Below are positions 20,001-29,732 of a DNA stretch of 64,000 nucleotides, one piece after another; the first letter of the stretch is position 1, and each line of letters starts with the position of its first letter. Made by a program: the position numbers and the translations under genes. Source of the DNA: Bartonella elizabethae F9251 = ATCC 49927. Its GTDB lineage: Bacteria; Pseudomonadota; Alphaproteobacteria; Rhizobiales; Rhizobiaceae. The notes under the pieces were generated by a model. That model was not told where the DNA came from and made no database searches. It worked only from the letters and a program-made list of their open reading frames with translations. Location: NCBI RefSeq assembly GCF_000518165.1, contig NZ_JADB01000001.1, forward strand, positions 372,001 through 436,000. The letters are read 5' to 3'.

Positions 20001-20651
20001 ATGAGTCATTTTAGTACACATATTATTCCGGTTACGCCTTTTCAGCAGAATTGTACTCTGCTTTTTGATAAGGAAAAAAAAGTGGGAGTTTTAGTGGATC
20101 CTGGTGGAGAGTGGCTTCGAATTCAAGAAGTCATTAAAAGAATGAATATTACCGTTGAAGCGATTTGGATAACGCATGGTCATTTTGATCATGTGGGTGC
20201 GGCAATGCAAGCAAAAGAAGCACTTGGCGTTAAAATTGTCGGTTCACATTGCGATGATAAGCCTGTGATGGATTCTGTGGTTGAGAGTGCAAGAAGCTAT
20301 GGTATAATGGATGCCTCTGTGTGTCTTCCTGATCAATGGTTAGAAGATAACGATAGTGTCCATTTTGCTGGACATGTATTTAGGGTTTTTCATACACCAG
20401 GGCATTCTCCTGGTCATGTTATTTATTTTAATGAAAAAGAACGTTTTGCTTTACTGGGGGATGTTCTCTTTCGAGGTTCTATTGGGCGTACAGATTTTCC
20501 TTTTTGTTCTCATGAAAAATTGATGAAATCACTTCGAGAAAAAGTTTTACCTTTAGGGGATGATGTTCGTTTTATCTGTGGGCATGGTCCTGGAAGCTAT
20601 ATAGGTTATGAACGTCAGTGGAATCCTTTTCTTCAAGATCTAAGAACATAA
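20001..20651 (+). CDS. MBL-fold metallo-hydrolase (glyoxalase II-like)
   Basis: A 216-residue single-domain metallo-beta-lactamase-fold hydrolase. The dinuclear metal site is complete: H59, H61, D63 and H64 in THGHFDH, HTPGHSPGH around 131-139, an aspartate in LLGDVLFRGSIGRTDFP, and a late histidine in ICGHGPGSYIGYE. The family (YcbL-like type) hydrolyses glutathione thioesters in some members. The truncated C-terminus lacks the full glyoxalase II helical domain, so S-lactoylglutathione specificity is uncertain. The message ends in a bidirectional hairpin two bases after the stop. Confidence 0.85.
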   Translation: MSHFSTHIIPVTPFQQNCTLLFDKEKKVGVLVDPGGEWLRIQEVIKRMNITVEAIWITHGHFDHVGAAMQAKEALGVKIVGSHCDDKPVMDSVVESARSYGIMDASVCLPDQWLEDNDSVHFAGHVFRVFHTPGHSPGHVIYFNEKERFALLGDVLFRGSIGRTDFPFCSHEKLMKSLREKVLPLGDDVRFICGHGPGSYIGYERQWNPFLQDLRT

Positions 20652-20652
20652 C

Positions 20653-20678
20653 CCCCAAACGCTTTAAAGCGTTTGGGG
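20653..20678. terminator. Bidirectional terminator between convergent genes
   Basis: A perfect 13-bp inverted repeat (CCCCAAACGCTTT/AAAGCGTTTGGGG) sits in the 59-base gap between the MBL hydrolase and the BA14K-like gene. It follows the first stop by one base. T runs on both sides are weak. Confidence 0.75.
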
Positions 20679-20710
20679 TTACTTAAAATCTTCTTAGCAA
20701 AGCAGAGATG

Positions 20711-21391
20711 TTAGTTCAATGGAGCATAACAAAAATGGTTTTGTCCATCATAGCCTCGAAAAGTACCTGTTTGGGGATTGAATGAACGGTACTTTTTCTT
20801 GCAATATTGAAGCCATCCACGAGTCCATGGTTGCTGGAGTGGTTGGTATGTGGCTGTTGATTGAGATTCATAAATGATTTGGGTCTCAGGAACTTTTTGA
20901 TACACCACTTGCGGAACCTCTTGATACACGACCTGTCTTTGTGGAACGGGTTGATAGATAATTTGTGGCTGTTCTGGTTTTTTCAAAACATTGCCAAGAA
21001 TTGCTCCGGCTGCAAGACCAAGAATACCTGCTGCTAAAGCATCTCCTGAGTTATCGCGTGTTACATAATGCTCATGGATATGACGATGTGTTGTCTTTTT
21101 GCGTTCAACATAACGATATGTTTTGCGTTCGACATGATGACGATTATGTTCTCGTCTTTTATGGTCAACATGATGGTGGGGATGCGTATGAGAAGAAGGA
21201 AAATAGGAATGCATTCCTTTCCTCATATCTTCCATTTGCTTATCCATATTTCTTCTCATATCATTTATTTGTTGATCAATATGACTTTCACTATGCATCC
21301 ATTTCATATCTGCAAGCGCTGTGCTTAAAGGGACAAAAACGGTTGCCATCGATACAACTGATAATACCGCTAATTTACTCGATTTTTTCAT
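20711..21391 (-). CDS. Secreted histidine-rich BA14K-like protein
   Basis: A 226-residue exported protein. It has a signal peptide (cleavage probably after STALA), a helical stretch rich in Met/Asp/Arg, and a central region dense in histidine (HTHPHHHVDHKRREHNRHH and HRHIHEHY). A short glycine/alanine hydrophobic segment (LAAGILGLAAGAILG) follows, then tandem VVYQxVP units. The C-terminal domain (YCKKKYRSFNPQTGTFRGYDGQNHFCY) resembles the BA14K family of immunoreactive Brucella/Bartonella proteins. I chose the ATG at 21391 because AAGGAG precedes it by seven bases; an upstream ATG at 21412 adds seven residues. Metal or heme binding is only suggested by composition. Confidence 0.7.
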   Translation of the reverse strand: MKKSSKLAVLSVVSMATVFVPLSTALADMKWMHSESHIDQQINDMRRNMDKQMEDMRKGMHSYFPSSHTHPHHHVDHKRREHNRHHVERKTYRYVERKKTTHRHIHEHYVTRDNSGDALAAGILGLAAGAILGNVLKKPEQPQIIYQPVPQRQVVYQEVPQVVYQKVPETQIIYESQSTATYQPLQQPWTRGWLQYCKKKYRSFNPQTGTFRGYDGQNHFCYAPLN

Positions 21392-22366
21392 AGCGACACT
21401 CCTTAACTTCAATACATATTTTTTACATCATACACGTGATAAACTGAATATAACCTGAATGACTTTTGACTTTATTTTGACAAAACGAATAAAAGGCTAT
21501 TTGGTTGAAAAAAAATGATAAAGTAAACAGAGAATAAAGATCGCTTTTCATAAAAAATACTCTATTAATGTCGATTTACAAAAATTATTTTATAAAATTT
21601 CATTTTTTACAGGAGGAACAAAATTTTTTATTCAGTAGATAATTTCTGCATCAACTAATTCCATATAACCTAAAAAAATAAAAATATGAATCAAAAATAT
21701 CATCAATTTTATCATAAACTTATACCTTTATAACGAAGAGATATGTTATATTTTTGAATTCATAGATAATTGTTCATTTTTTGATAGGTTCAATCTTTTA
21801 TATTAATGCGCATTTTTTTATCAGGTGTAAGTCGGATGTTTTTTGTTTTATCATAAACAGGTTTGAAATGAGAAAATTTTACGGCGCTTTTGGTTCTTAT
21901 GCACTATAAAAAACGATAAATTACATTTATAAATAAATCTTCTGGATTATAAAAAATATTCTCTTTAATTTATTATTATTGATTGAGAGTTTAGATTTTT
22001 TTTAATCTTATAACTTTTGAGCATAACATATTTAAATTAAAAAACTTTTTCTAAAAATCCTCATATTTAAAGTTTTTTAAGGGATCCTTATTTTCTTTAT
22101 ATGAGACAATTTCTATTGAAGTATACAGTATGTTTTGTTTGTGAGTATTTCGCGTGGGCTTTAAGAAATTCAAGTTTTATTTGAAAGTCTTTGAGATTTT
22201 TAGATTATTTGTTGAGGAGAGTTTTTTGTTTTTTTTTGCCATTTTATGAAAAGTATTTTGTGAGATTTTTTAGTTTTCAAAGCGTTGGTATCTATGAGTG
22301 AATTTTCGTGATCAAGATTTATGTCACTTAAGAGTTAAGGGGAACATGGGAAAGGTGTTCGCGATA
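21392..22366. other. Long AT-rich non-coding gap
   Basis: About 975 bases before the 3' end of uvrB. No frame longer than background is supported and no terminator or repeat stood out. It should contain the promoter of the BA14K-like gene. Confidence 0.5.
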
Positions 22367-24502
22367 CTATTTTAAGGGATCATCCGCGATTGCGAGTTCT
22401 ATTTTCTGGAGTTTTTTTATTTCATCACGAAGGCGTGCTGCTTCTTCAAAATTAAGATCGGCTGCTGCTTTACGCATTGATTTTTCAAGAGATTGAATAT
22501 GGCTGGCTAAATTGTTGTGATCCATATTACTTTGCGTGATAAAATCAGGAATATTTGTAGGAGTTTGATAGTTTTCACTGGCCACATTGAGTATATCATC
22601 AATATTTTTTTTGATACTGGTTGGTGTGATATGGTGCTCTTTATTATAGGCTATTTGTTTTTTTCGACGTCTTTGTGTTTCTTGTAAAGCACGTTCTATA
22701 GAGCCCGTCATTGTATCTGCATAAAGAATAACGCGACCATCTACGTTTCGTGCGGCGCGTCCTATGGTTTGGATGAGCGAGGTTTCTGAGCGCAAAAAAC
22801 CCTCTTTATCGGCATCTAGTATAGCAACAAAACCACATTCTGGAATATCCAAACCTTCTCGAAGGAGGTTGATCCCAATGAGGACATCAAAGGTGCCAAG
22901 TCGCAGATCACGAAGAATTTCAATGCGCTCTAACGTATCAATATCGGAATGCATATAGCGTACGCGAATACCCTGTTCGTGGAGATATTCCGTTAAATCT
23001 TCGGCCATACGCTTGGTTAGGACCGTGACCAATGTACGGTAGCCTTTTTGAACTGTTTTACGAATTTCATTGACAACATCATCGACTTGAGTACATGCTG
23101 GACGAACTTCTGTTTCTGGATCAACAAGCCCAGTTGGGCGGATAATTTGTTCAGCAAAAACACCATGGGATTGTTCCATTTCCCAGCGTCCAGGCGTTGC
23201 AGAGACAGCAATTGTTTGTGGGCGCATAGCGTCCCATTCTTCAAAGCGCAAAGGACGGTTGTCCATACAGGAAGGGAGGCGAAAACCATATTCTGCTAGA
23301 GTGGCTTTTCTGCGAAAGTCACCGCGATACATGCCGCCAATTTGGGGAATCGTGACATGGCTTTCATCGATAAAAACAAGAGCATTGAGTGGAATATATT
23401 CGAATAAGGTTGGTGGTGGTTCACCAGGATTTCGTCCTGTTAAATAACGTGAATAATTTTCAATTCCCAGACATGAACCCGTTGTTTCTAACATTTCTAA
23501 ATCAAAAATTGTACGCTGTTCTAAGCGTTGTGCTTCTAAAAGACGACCGGCGTCATTCAATTCATCAAGGCGTTGAACGAGTTCTCGTTTGATCAATTTC
23601 ATTGCTTGATTTAAGGTTGGACGTGGTATTACATAGTGTGAATTGGCATAAATTTTAATAGATTGGAGGTCATCTGTTTTTTGTCCCGTTAGAGGATCAA
23701 ACTCAGTAATTTTTTCTACTTCATCACCAAAAAGCGAGATACGCCAAGCACGATCTTCAAGGTGAGCAGGAAAAATTTCAATGGTATCACCTCGCACACG
23801 AAAGGAACCACGAGTGAAATTAATGTCTTGTCGATAATACTGTTGAGAAACTAAATCAGCTAGGAATTTTCGTTGATTGAGTTTGTCCCCTTTTTCTATT
23901 TGGGAGGTCATGGCCGTATAGGTTTCTACGGAACCAATTCCGTAGATACAGGAGACAGATGCGACGATAATAACGTCATCACGCTCTAAGAGGGCGCGTG
24001 TTGCAGCATGGCGCATCCGGTCGATTTGTTCATTAATAGAGGACTCTTTTTCAATATAAGTGTCAGAGCGTGCAACATAGGCTTCGGGTTGATAATAGTC
24101 ATAATAAGAAACAAAATATTCAACAGCATTGTGAGGAAAAAAGTTTTTAAATTCTCCGTAAAGTTGTGCGGCAAGCGTTTTATTGGGGGCTAAGATGAGA
24201 GCTGGACGTTGTGTTTTTTCAATGACTTTCGCCATCGTATAGGTCTTTCCCGAGCCAGTAACCCCCAAAAGCACTTGTGTATGTTCATTTTTTTCAATTC
24301 CCTCAACCAGAGTTTTAATAGCTTGAGGCTGATCTCCCGCCGGTTTAAAGGATGTTTTGAGTTGAAATGGAATACCGCCTTCAGATTTTTCAGGACGAAT
24401 AGGGCGATGAGGGGTCCATAATGCACCATTTTTAAAAAGAGGATTACCTGAAGCAATGAGAGCAGAAAGAGCTTCTACGGTTGCAGTAACACCATTTTTC
24501 AT
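22367..24502 (-). CDS. uvrB: UvrABC excinuclease subunit B
   Basis: UvrB is the damage-verifying helicase-like subunit of nucleotide excision repair; it loads with UvrA and positions UvrC. In the 711-residue product the Walker A loop [12 protein letters not shown] is followed by the beta-hairpin region [21 protein letters not shown]. The Walker B region reads FIDESHVT. Motif V and VI helicase boxes include [12 protein letters not shown] and [11 protein letters not shown]-terminal UVR motif ([22 protein letters not shown]) contacts UvrC. The start is set at the ATG at 24502 because AAAGGA precedes it; the frame extends 28 codons further upstream without support. It is a solitary gene. Confidence 0.97.
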   Translation of the reverse strand: MKNGVTATVEALSALIASGNPLFKNGALWTPHRPIRPEKSEGGIPFQLKTSFKPAGDQPQAIKTLVEGIEKNEHTQVLLGVTGSGKTYTMAKVIEKTQRPALILAPNKTLAAQLYGEFKNFFPHNAVEYFVSYYDYYQPEAYVARSDTYIEKESSINEQIDRMRHAATRALLERDDVIIVASVSCIYGIGSVETYTAMTSQIEKGDKLNQRKFLADLVSQQYYRQDINFTRGSFRVRGDTIEIFPAHLEDRAWRISLFGDEVEKITEFDPLTGQKTDDLQSIKIYANSHYVIPRPTLNQAMKLIKRELVQRLDELNDAGRLLEAQRLEQRTIFDLEMLETTGSCLGIENYSRYLTGRNPGEPPPTLFEYIPLNALVFIDESHVTIPQIGGMYRGDFRRKATLAEYGFRLPSCMDNRPLRFEEWDAMRPQTIAVSATPGRWEMEQSHGVFAEQIIRPTGLVDPETEVRPACTQVDDVVNEIRKTVQKGYRTLVTVLTKRMAEDLTEYLHEQGIRVRYMHSDIDTLERIEILRDLRLGTFDVLIGINLLREGLDIPECGFVAILDADKEGFLRSETSLIQTIGRAARNVDGRVILYADTMTGSIERALQETQRRRKKQIAYNKEHHITPTSIKKNIDDILNVASENYQTPTNIPDFITQSNMDHNNLASHIQSLEKSMRKAAADLNFEEAARLRDEIKKLQKIELAIADDPLK

Positions 24503-24779
24503 TGTTGTATCCTTTGAGAGAAAACTTCTGGTGATTTTAAAGAAAATACTAATTTTTACAATTTTATTACAAGAACAGCAAAACATTATTGAATGATTTG
24601 TTTTGGTTTATTGGCGCTTTCATGAGTATATTGATCAAGTTTTTTCTATGAGAGGAGTTCTTCGAAATGTTTCTTTAGTAGAGGCATATTTGTAGCCGCT
24701 CGTAGGATATTATTGCATTCTTGCCATGCTGATCTTCAAGAGGGGGTATGAGTTATTATGGTTGTTATGAAGAATAATC

Positions 24780-25085
24780 CTATGGGGTCTGTTTTGGAAC
24801 TAAAGACATTGTGTATGTGTGATAAAGGTCATTGCCATCTTTAAATGATAGATAACGCGATGATACCCAACCTATTTGAGCGTTATGTCGAATATGGCAC
24901 CAATTTCCTTCACAGTTTTTAACAAAAACCAATTCTCCAGCAGAAATTAAGCCACAAACTGCATACTGAGTGCTCGGTCCTGTTCTAAAATTAAGATTTG
25001 TTGTCACAAAAGCATCTGCTGCTTTAGATATTGTTGTGGCTAAAAAGAAAGAGCCAAACATAAAAAAAATGACGAATTTTTTCAT
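24780..25085 (-). CDS. Small exported SH3-domain protein
   Basis: A 101-residue protein with a signal peptide (cleavage probably after SKAADA, near residue 24) and one bacterial SH3b domain. The domain carries the conserved NLNFRTGPSTQYAV entry, two cysteines in VKNCEGNWCHIR that could form a disulfide, and the closing GWVSSRYL. Such domains bind cell-wall peptides in larger enzymes, but this protein has no catalytic part. No good ribosome binding site was seen. Function unknown; a wall-associated or secreted role is inference. Confidence 0.75.
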   Translation of the reverse strand: MKKFVIFFMFGSFFLATTISKAADAFVTTNLNFRTGPSTQYAVCGLISAGELVFVKNCEGNWCHIRHNAQIGWVSSRYLSFKDGNDLYHTYTMSLVPKQTP

Positions 25086-25296
25086 TTTTCTACAAAGAAC
25101 TTCTTTAGAAATTATCCCTCTCTCTTTATATACCGTATGATTTCTTTTGCTAGACTATGATAAAACAAAAAAAATTACAATTTTTTCTTCTTTATAAGAC
25201 TTTAAAGAGGAGAATGAAGTTTAACGTTTTAAACACCAAAATGAGATGTTTTAAACACTATTAGTGCATGTTTTGTTCCCTTTATTTATTTTTATA
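25086..25296. other. Divergent region upstream of greA
   Basis: About 210 AT-rich bases between the start of the SH3-domain gene and the greA promoter. No gene seen. Confidence 0.35.
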
Positions 25297-25325
25297 TGGA
25301 AAACAGGGATACTGTGCTATATAAT
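25297..25325 (+). promoter_or_regulatory. Predicted sigma-70 promoter of greA
   Basis: A -35-like TGGAAA at 25297-25302 (four of six to TTGACA) and a perfect -10 TATAAT at 25320-25325 are separated by 17 bases. Transcription would start near 25332, giving a leader that runs straight into the hairpin at 25344. Confidence 0.6.
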
Positions 25326-25343
25326 GAGGAAGATCGTAGTTTT

Positions 25344-25377
25344 CGGATTCCAAAAGTAATTTTGGAAGCCGTTTTTT
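25344..25377 (+). terminator. Intrinsic terminator in the greA leader
   Basis: The arms CGG-A-TTCCAAAA and TTTTGGAA-G-CCG form an 11-bp stem (one A/G mismatch) with a GTAA loop, followed by six T residues. It lies just after the predicted start and 42 bases before the greA ATG, so it should end part of the transcripts as a leader RNA of about 45 bases. Confidence 0.75.
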
Positions 25378-25419
25378 GTGTTTTTATTAAACCTTCCGTG
25401 TAATAGAAAGGGACGGATT

Positions 25420-25893
25420 ATGGAAAAAGTTCCGATGACTACAGCTGGTTTTGAAAGTCTTAAAGAAGAGTTGCGTTGGCGTCAACAACAGGAACGTCCA
25501 CGAATTATTGAAGCAATTTCTGAGGCGCGTGCCCATGGTGATTTATCAGAAAACGCCGAGTATCACGCTGCTAAAGAAGCTCAAAGTCATAATGAGGGGC
25601 GTATCAATGAGCTTGAAGATTATATCGCAAGAGCAGAAGTTATAGATGTCTCTCGTCTTTCAGGCGACAAAATCAAATTTGGAGCGACTATTAAACTCTT
25701 AGATGAGGATACTGAAGAAAAAAAGGTGTATCAGATTGTAGGGGATCAAGAAGCTGATGTAAAGATTGGTAAAATCTCTATTTCTTCGCCGATTGCACGT
25801 GCACTCATTGGCAAGCAAGAGGGTGATGTGATTGAAGTGAATGCCCCTGGTGGTGCGCATAATTACGAAATCATTAAGGTTCAGTACATTTGA
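25420..25893 (+). CDS. greA: Transcription elongation factor GreA
   Basis: GreA rescues backtracked RNA polymerase by inserting its coiled coil into the secondary channel and stimulating transcript cleavage. The 157-residue product has the N-terminal coiled-coil domain (about residues 1-75) with the acidic tip in [20 protein letters not shown], and the C-terminal FKBP-like domain ([21 protein letters not shown] to [14 protein letters not shown]). The start is set at the ATG 25420 because GAAAGGGACGG precedes it and homologues begin MEKVPMT. A terminator-like hairpin lies in the leader. lpcC follows after 14 bases. Confidence 0.97.
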   Translation: MEKVPMTTAGFESLKEELRWRQQQERPRIIEAISEARAHGDLSENAEYHAAKEAQSHNEGRINELEDYIARAEVIDVSRLSGDKIKFGATIKLLDEDTEEKKVYQIVGDQEADVKIGKISISSPIARALIGKQEGDVIEVNAPGGAHNYEIIKVQYI

Positions 25894-25907
25894 ATATCTA
25901 AATAGTT

Positions 25908-26966
25908 ATGCGTGTGTCGTTGGAAGAAACTGAGATTATTGTGCCTCACTTTAAAAGGCGTTTATCCGGAGTGACATCTACGATTATTCAGCTTGTTCCA
26001 CTGCAGCGCGAACAGGGTACACGTATAGCCACTCTGGGGTTTGGATTACCAAAAAAATTGCCGGCTCTTGCCTTTCGGGACCTTTTCGGACTTTGGAAAA
26101 GTCCGAAAGGGAAGTCGTTTCGTATTTGGCATGCAAGGCGCAATATTGAGATGCTTTTTGGGATCTTGTTGCGTGATGTCTTGCGTATGAAGCTGAAACT
26201 TATCTTTACATCGGCTTCACAGCGTCATCATAAGCCTTTTACCAAATGGTTAATTCGCCGTATGGATAGAGTTATTGCTACCAGTACACATACGGGCGCT
26301 TATCTAGAAGTATCTCATAAGGTTATTATGCATGGGGTGGATGTGAAGCGTTTTACGCCACCACAAACTCTTGATGATTACTTTTCTTCAACAGGATTTC
26401 CAGGAAAATATGCGGTAGGATGTTTTGGGCGTTTGCGCAGCTCAAAGGGAACAGATTTATTTGTTGATGCTATGATAGCATTATTGCCACGCTACCCAGA
26501 CTGGACAGCACTTATCGCTGGTCGTACAACAGAGCAACATTATCGTTTTGAAAAAGAATTACGCCAAAAAGTTGCTAGGGCTGGTCTTAATGATCGCATT
26601 ATTTTCCTTGGTGAGATTCTGGAAATTCCTTTGTGGTATCGTCGTTTATCGCTTTATGTTGCACCTTCTCGTACAGAAGGTTTCGGTTTAACACCATTAG
26701 AGGCAATGGCATCACAGGTTGCAGTTGTAACGAGTGATGCAGGAGCTTATAAAGAATTGGTTGTAGAAGGAACAGGAACGGTTGTAAAAGCAGGAGATGG
26801 TTTGGCTTTAACGGCAGCCATTGAACCTTATTTTGCTGATGTAGAAAAAACATTGGCAGCTGGAAAAAAAGCTTTAACCCATGTATGTGCTCGCTTTCCT
26901 TTGGAAAAAGAGGCAAGCGAGATTGAAAGTGTTTACAAAGAACTGTTTGCGGAAAAAACAGTTTAA
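25908..26966 (+). CDS. lpcC: LPS core mannosyltransferase LpcC-like, family 4 glycosyltransferase
   Basis: A 352-residue GT-B glycosyltransferase that, by resemblance to rhizobial LpcC, adds mannose to the inner core (Kdo) of lipopolysaccharide on the cytoplasmic face of the inner membrane. The C-terminal nucleotide-sugar domain is clear: VGCFGRLRSSKGTDLFVDA, then PSRTEGFGLTPLEAMA with the EX7E glutamates of family 4. The N-terminal acceptor domain begins IIVPHFKRRLSGVTSTI. It follows greA by 14 bases and is likely read from the same promoter. It lacks a good ribosome binding site of its own. The specific sugar is inferred from the family. Confidence 0.85.
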   Translation: MRVSLEETEIIVPHFKRRLSGVTSTIIQLVPLQREQGTRIATLGFGLPKKLPALAFRDLFGLWKSPKGKSFRIWHARRNIEMLFGILLRDVLRMKLKLIFTSASQRHHKPFTKWLIRRMDRVIATSTHTGAYLEVSHKVIMHGVDVKRFTPPQTLDDYFSSTGFPGKYAVGCFGRLRSSKGTDLFVDAMIALLPRYPDWTALIAGRTTEQHYRFEKELRQKVARAGLNDRIIFLGEILEIPLWYRRLSLYVAPSRTEGFGLTPLEAMASQVAVVTSDAGAYKELVVEGTGTVVKAGDGLALTAAIEPYFADVEKTLAAGKKALTHVCARFPLEKEASEIESVYKELFAEKTV

Positions 26967-27825
26967 CATTATATCAAAATTTCGGATAAAAGATTAAAAT
27001 ATATTACATTTGAGAGCGAGATGTGGCTTATTATAAAGCAATACGAGGAGAGAGGAAAGTTATTTTTATTCTAGAGATACGTTGGAATAAGAAAACGATG
27101 CTTTAGCTCAAATCTATAGATTTATGGACTATCTTAACAGGTTTGTCCTGATATTCTTCGTTCTTTAAGACTTAAATAGAGTACAAAAAAAAGTTTTTTG
27201 ATCTTAAAAAAGAGAGTGATGGTATTTCCATGGATAAAAGAGTTATATAGGTATTTCAATACATTCATAATAAGATAAATCTAAGATCAATATATTGTTT
27301 TATATAGATAAATTACCTTTTCAATTTTAATAAGAGCTTTAAGTATCGTAAAATTTTCTCCTGTCAAATCTGTTAAGCTTAAATCAATGAGCGCTATTCT
27401 TTTATACATCACAATTGGAAGATGGCATGGGGTGGATAAAAACTATTGAAGACAAGCTGTAAAGAGATTTTTTATAAATTGTCTGAAATACAGATTATTA
27501 CAACATTAACAAAAAGAAAATAATATGGTGGTGCTGTTTTATATCTTATTTTGTGGTACCAACTTGTACCTTATTATTTAAGTAAAAGTAAGAATGCCCA
27601 TTTTATACTTTTCATGAGGGTTGTTGTGAAGGTGGGGTGAGATATTTTTTAATAAGCTTGTGAGTTTGTAATAAATGGTACTTTGTTTTTTATAAGGCCA
27701 TCACTTATCAGGAAAAAAAATGCTTTTATCAGCCAATATTCATGTTTTTTGCATGGAGATTATTCGTAAAAAATGATTGTTTTCTGTATTCATTTTATTT
27801 GATAGAGAAGCTCAAGAATGTCATG
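26967..27825. other. Long AT-rich non-coding gap after lpcC
   Basis: About 860 bases without a supported gene; every frame is short and interrupted. It ends in an orphan terminator on the plus strand. Confidence 0.5.
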
Positions 27826-27875
27826 TAAAGCGTTATATGTTACGATGTTGAAACTGTTAACGCTTTAATTTTTTT
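27826..27875 (+). terminator. Orphan intrinsic terminator in the lpcC-trkH gap
   Basis: TAAAGCGTTA (27826-27835) and TAACGCTTTA (27858-27867) form a 10-bp stem with a 22-base loop, followed by A and seven T residues. The T run is on the plus strand, while the nearest plus-strand gene ends 860 bases upstream. It may end the lpcC message or an unannotated RNA. Confidence 0.65.
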
Positions 27876-28012
27876 CCGAAATATTTTTACGTCAATCATT
27901 TATACGATATTTGAAATTCTAGGAAATCTTCAGATGATTGATTGAAGATTAAATATTATTCCGAATATTGTTCATGCCCTTTTTATCATGGTAGAATAAA
28001 ATGCTCTATGCA

Positions 28013-29425
28013 TTAGAATTGTTCACGCCAGAAAGCGGGAATAAAAAGGACGAATATTGTTATGATTTCAAGGCGTCCTGCTAACATTAGAAAACTTAAA
28101 ATCCATAAAGCATTATCGTTGATTGTAGAAAAATTTCCAACGGGGCCAATAATATCTCCAAAGCCTGGGCCAACATTTGAAAGTGCTGTTAAGACACCCG
28201 TAAAGGCAGAGGTAAAGTCAAGACCGGTTGTAAGCAAAAGTGCAGTGCCGATAACAAGACAGAACATATAAAGACAGACAAAAAATAAAACAGCTTGAGC
28301 AACATCGTTTGATATATTTGAGTGATCGTAACGCGCTTTTACAACGACATTAGGAGAAAGAAGTTTTTCTATATTTGTTTGTGTAATACGCCAAAGAATA
28401 ATGAGGCGATTGATTTTCATACCACCAGAAGTAGAACCAGCACACCCGCCTGTAAAAGAAACAATGAAGAAGATTCCAAGTGCAAAAGGCCCCCAAAGTT
28501 GATAATCTTCAGCACTATAACCTGTGGTGCTAATAATGGATGAAAGGTGAAAAATGACATCAAGGAAAATCAAGTGGAAAGCGCGATGATCATGAAACCG
28601 TAGCCATGCTGCTAAAGCAAAGCTGAAAAGGAGAACGATATGGAGAAAAACAATCACTTGTGGGTCAAGGAAGCGTTTGGACTGTCCAGGAAGGACTAAT
28701 TTAACATAAAGTACGAAGGGCAAAGCAGAAAGCAACATGAAGACTGTTGCAATAATTAAGATGGCTGGTGTATCAGAAAAATAGCCAAAAGAAGCATCAT
28801 GCGTTGAAAAACCAGCAGTTGCGACCGTACTCATTGCATGGTTAATGGCATCAAATAAATTCATACCTGCAGCAAAATAAGAAAGCATACAAGCCAATGT
28901 GAGCCCAACATAAGCGATAATAATTCCGTTCGCAATTTGGTTGATGCGGGGTAGTATTTTTTCAGATTTATCAGATGATTCCATATGAAAAAGCCGTACG
29001 CCCCCTACACGCAGTGAAGGCAAAAGCAAGAGGGCTAAACCGATAAAACCAATGCCCCCAATCCAGCATATAATAGAACGCCATAACAAAATACTTCGCG
29101 ATAAATGATCAAGACCAGAAAGGACTGTGGAGCCTGTTGTTGTAATTCCTGAGACAGATTCAAAAATGGCTCCTGCGAGAGAAATAGGAAGAGGAGAAAG
29201 ATAAAGAGGCAAAGCACCTACAATGCTCCCTGTAAGCCAAAGGCAAACAGTGAGCATAAATCCGAGTCGTGCTGAAAAACGACAAGTAGCTCCCTTCGTT
29301 GCTAAAAGAATCAGCGTTGCTAACATGGTGGTTATGGCACAAGAATAGAGAAAGGTTATCCCATTATGGTTTTTGTCATGCAAATCAACCAAAACTGGCA
29401 AAAGCATTGCTCCTCCCATGATCAA
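28013..29425 (-). CDS. trkH: TrkH-family potassium uptake protein
   Basis: TrkH is the channel-like membrane subunit of the Trk potassium transporter, which works with the NAD-binding TrkA regulator (not in this window). The product has about ten hydrophobic helices and four P-loop selectivity segments, including SGITTTGST, TVATAGFST, SIISTTGYS and LSNVGPGFG. The tract GGCAGSTSGGMKINR is a family hallmark. The listed start is a TTG giving 470 residues. The frame is open upstream to an ATT at 29464-29462, preceded by AGGGA, which would add 13 hydrophobic residues and reach 483, the usual family length. The true start is therefore uncertain. Confidence 0.9.
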   Translation of the reverse strand: MIMGGAMLLPVLVDLHDKNHNGITFLYSCAITTMLATLILLATKGATCRFSARLGFMLTVCLWLTGSIVGALPLYLSPLPISLAGAIFESVSGITTTGSTVLSGLDHLSRSILLWRSIICWIGGIGFIGLALLLLPSLRVGGVRLFHMESSDKSEKILPRINQIANGIIIAYVGLTLACMLSYFAAGMNLFDAINHAMSTVATAGFSTHDASFGYFSDTPAILIIATVFMLLSALPFVLYVKLVLPGQSKRFLDPQVIVFLHIVLLFSFALAAWLRFHDHRAFHLIFLDVIFHLSSIISTTGYSAEDYQLWGPFALGIFFIVSFTGGCAGSTSGGMKINRLIILWRITQTNIEKLLSPNVVVKARYDHSNISNDVAQAVLFFVCLYMFCLVIGTALLLTTGLDFTSAFTGVLTALSNVGPGFGDIIGPVGNFSTINDNALWILSFLMLAGRLEIITIFVLFIPAFWREQF

Positions 29426-29732
29426 CGCAAAACGTGCACAGACATTGATAATAAACTGAAAAATGACCGTTCCCTATCTTTGTATCTCTTTTTATTATGG
29501 TTTTGTACTCATAAGAATTTACGTTTTTCTCTTTATAGGATAAAGATTAATTCTTAACATTGGCATGCCTTGATGAATTGATCATCAGATCTTTTCATAA
29601 AACTTTAAAGGAAATATATATAACATAATTGAGCCTATTGAAAAATATTTTTTTAAAAGACTGCATTCCATTATAATTTATAGAATTATTAAGTTGTAAA
29701 ACAATTAAGTTTAAAAAAATGAAGGGGATTTA

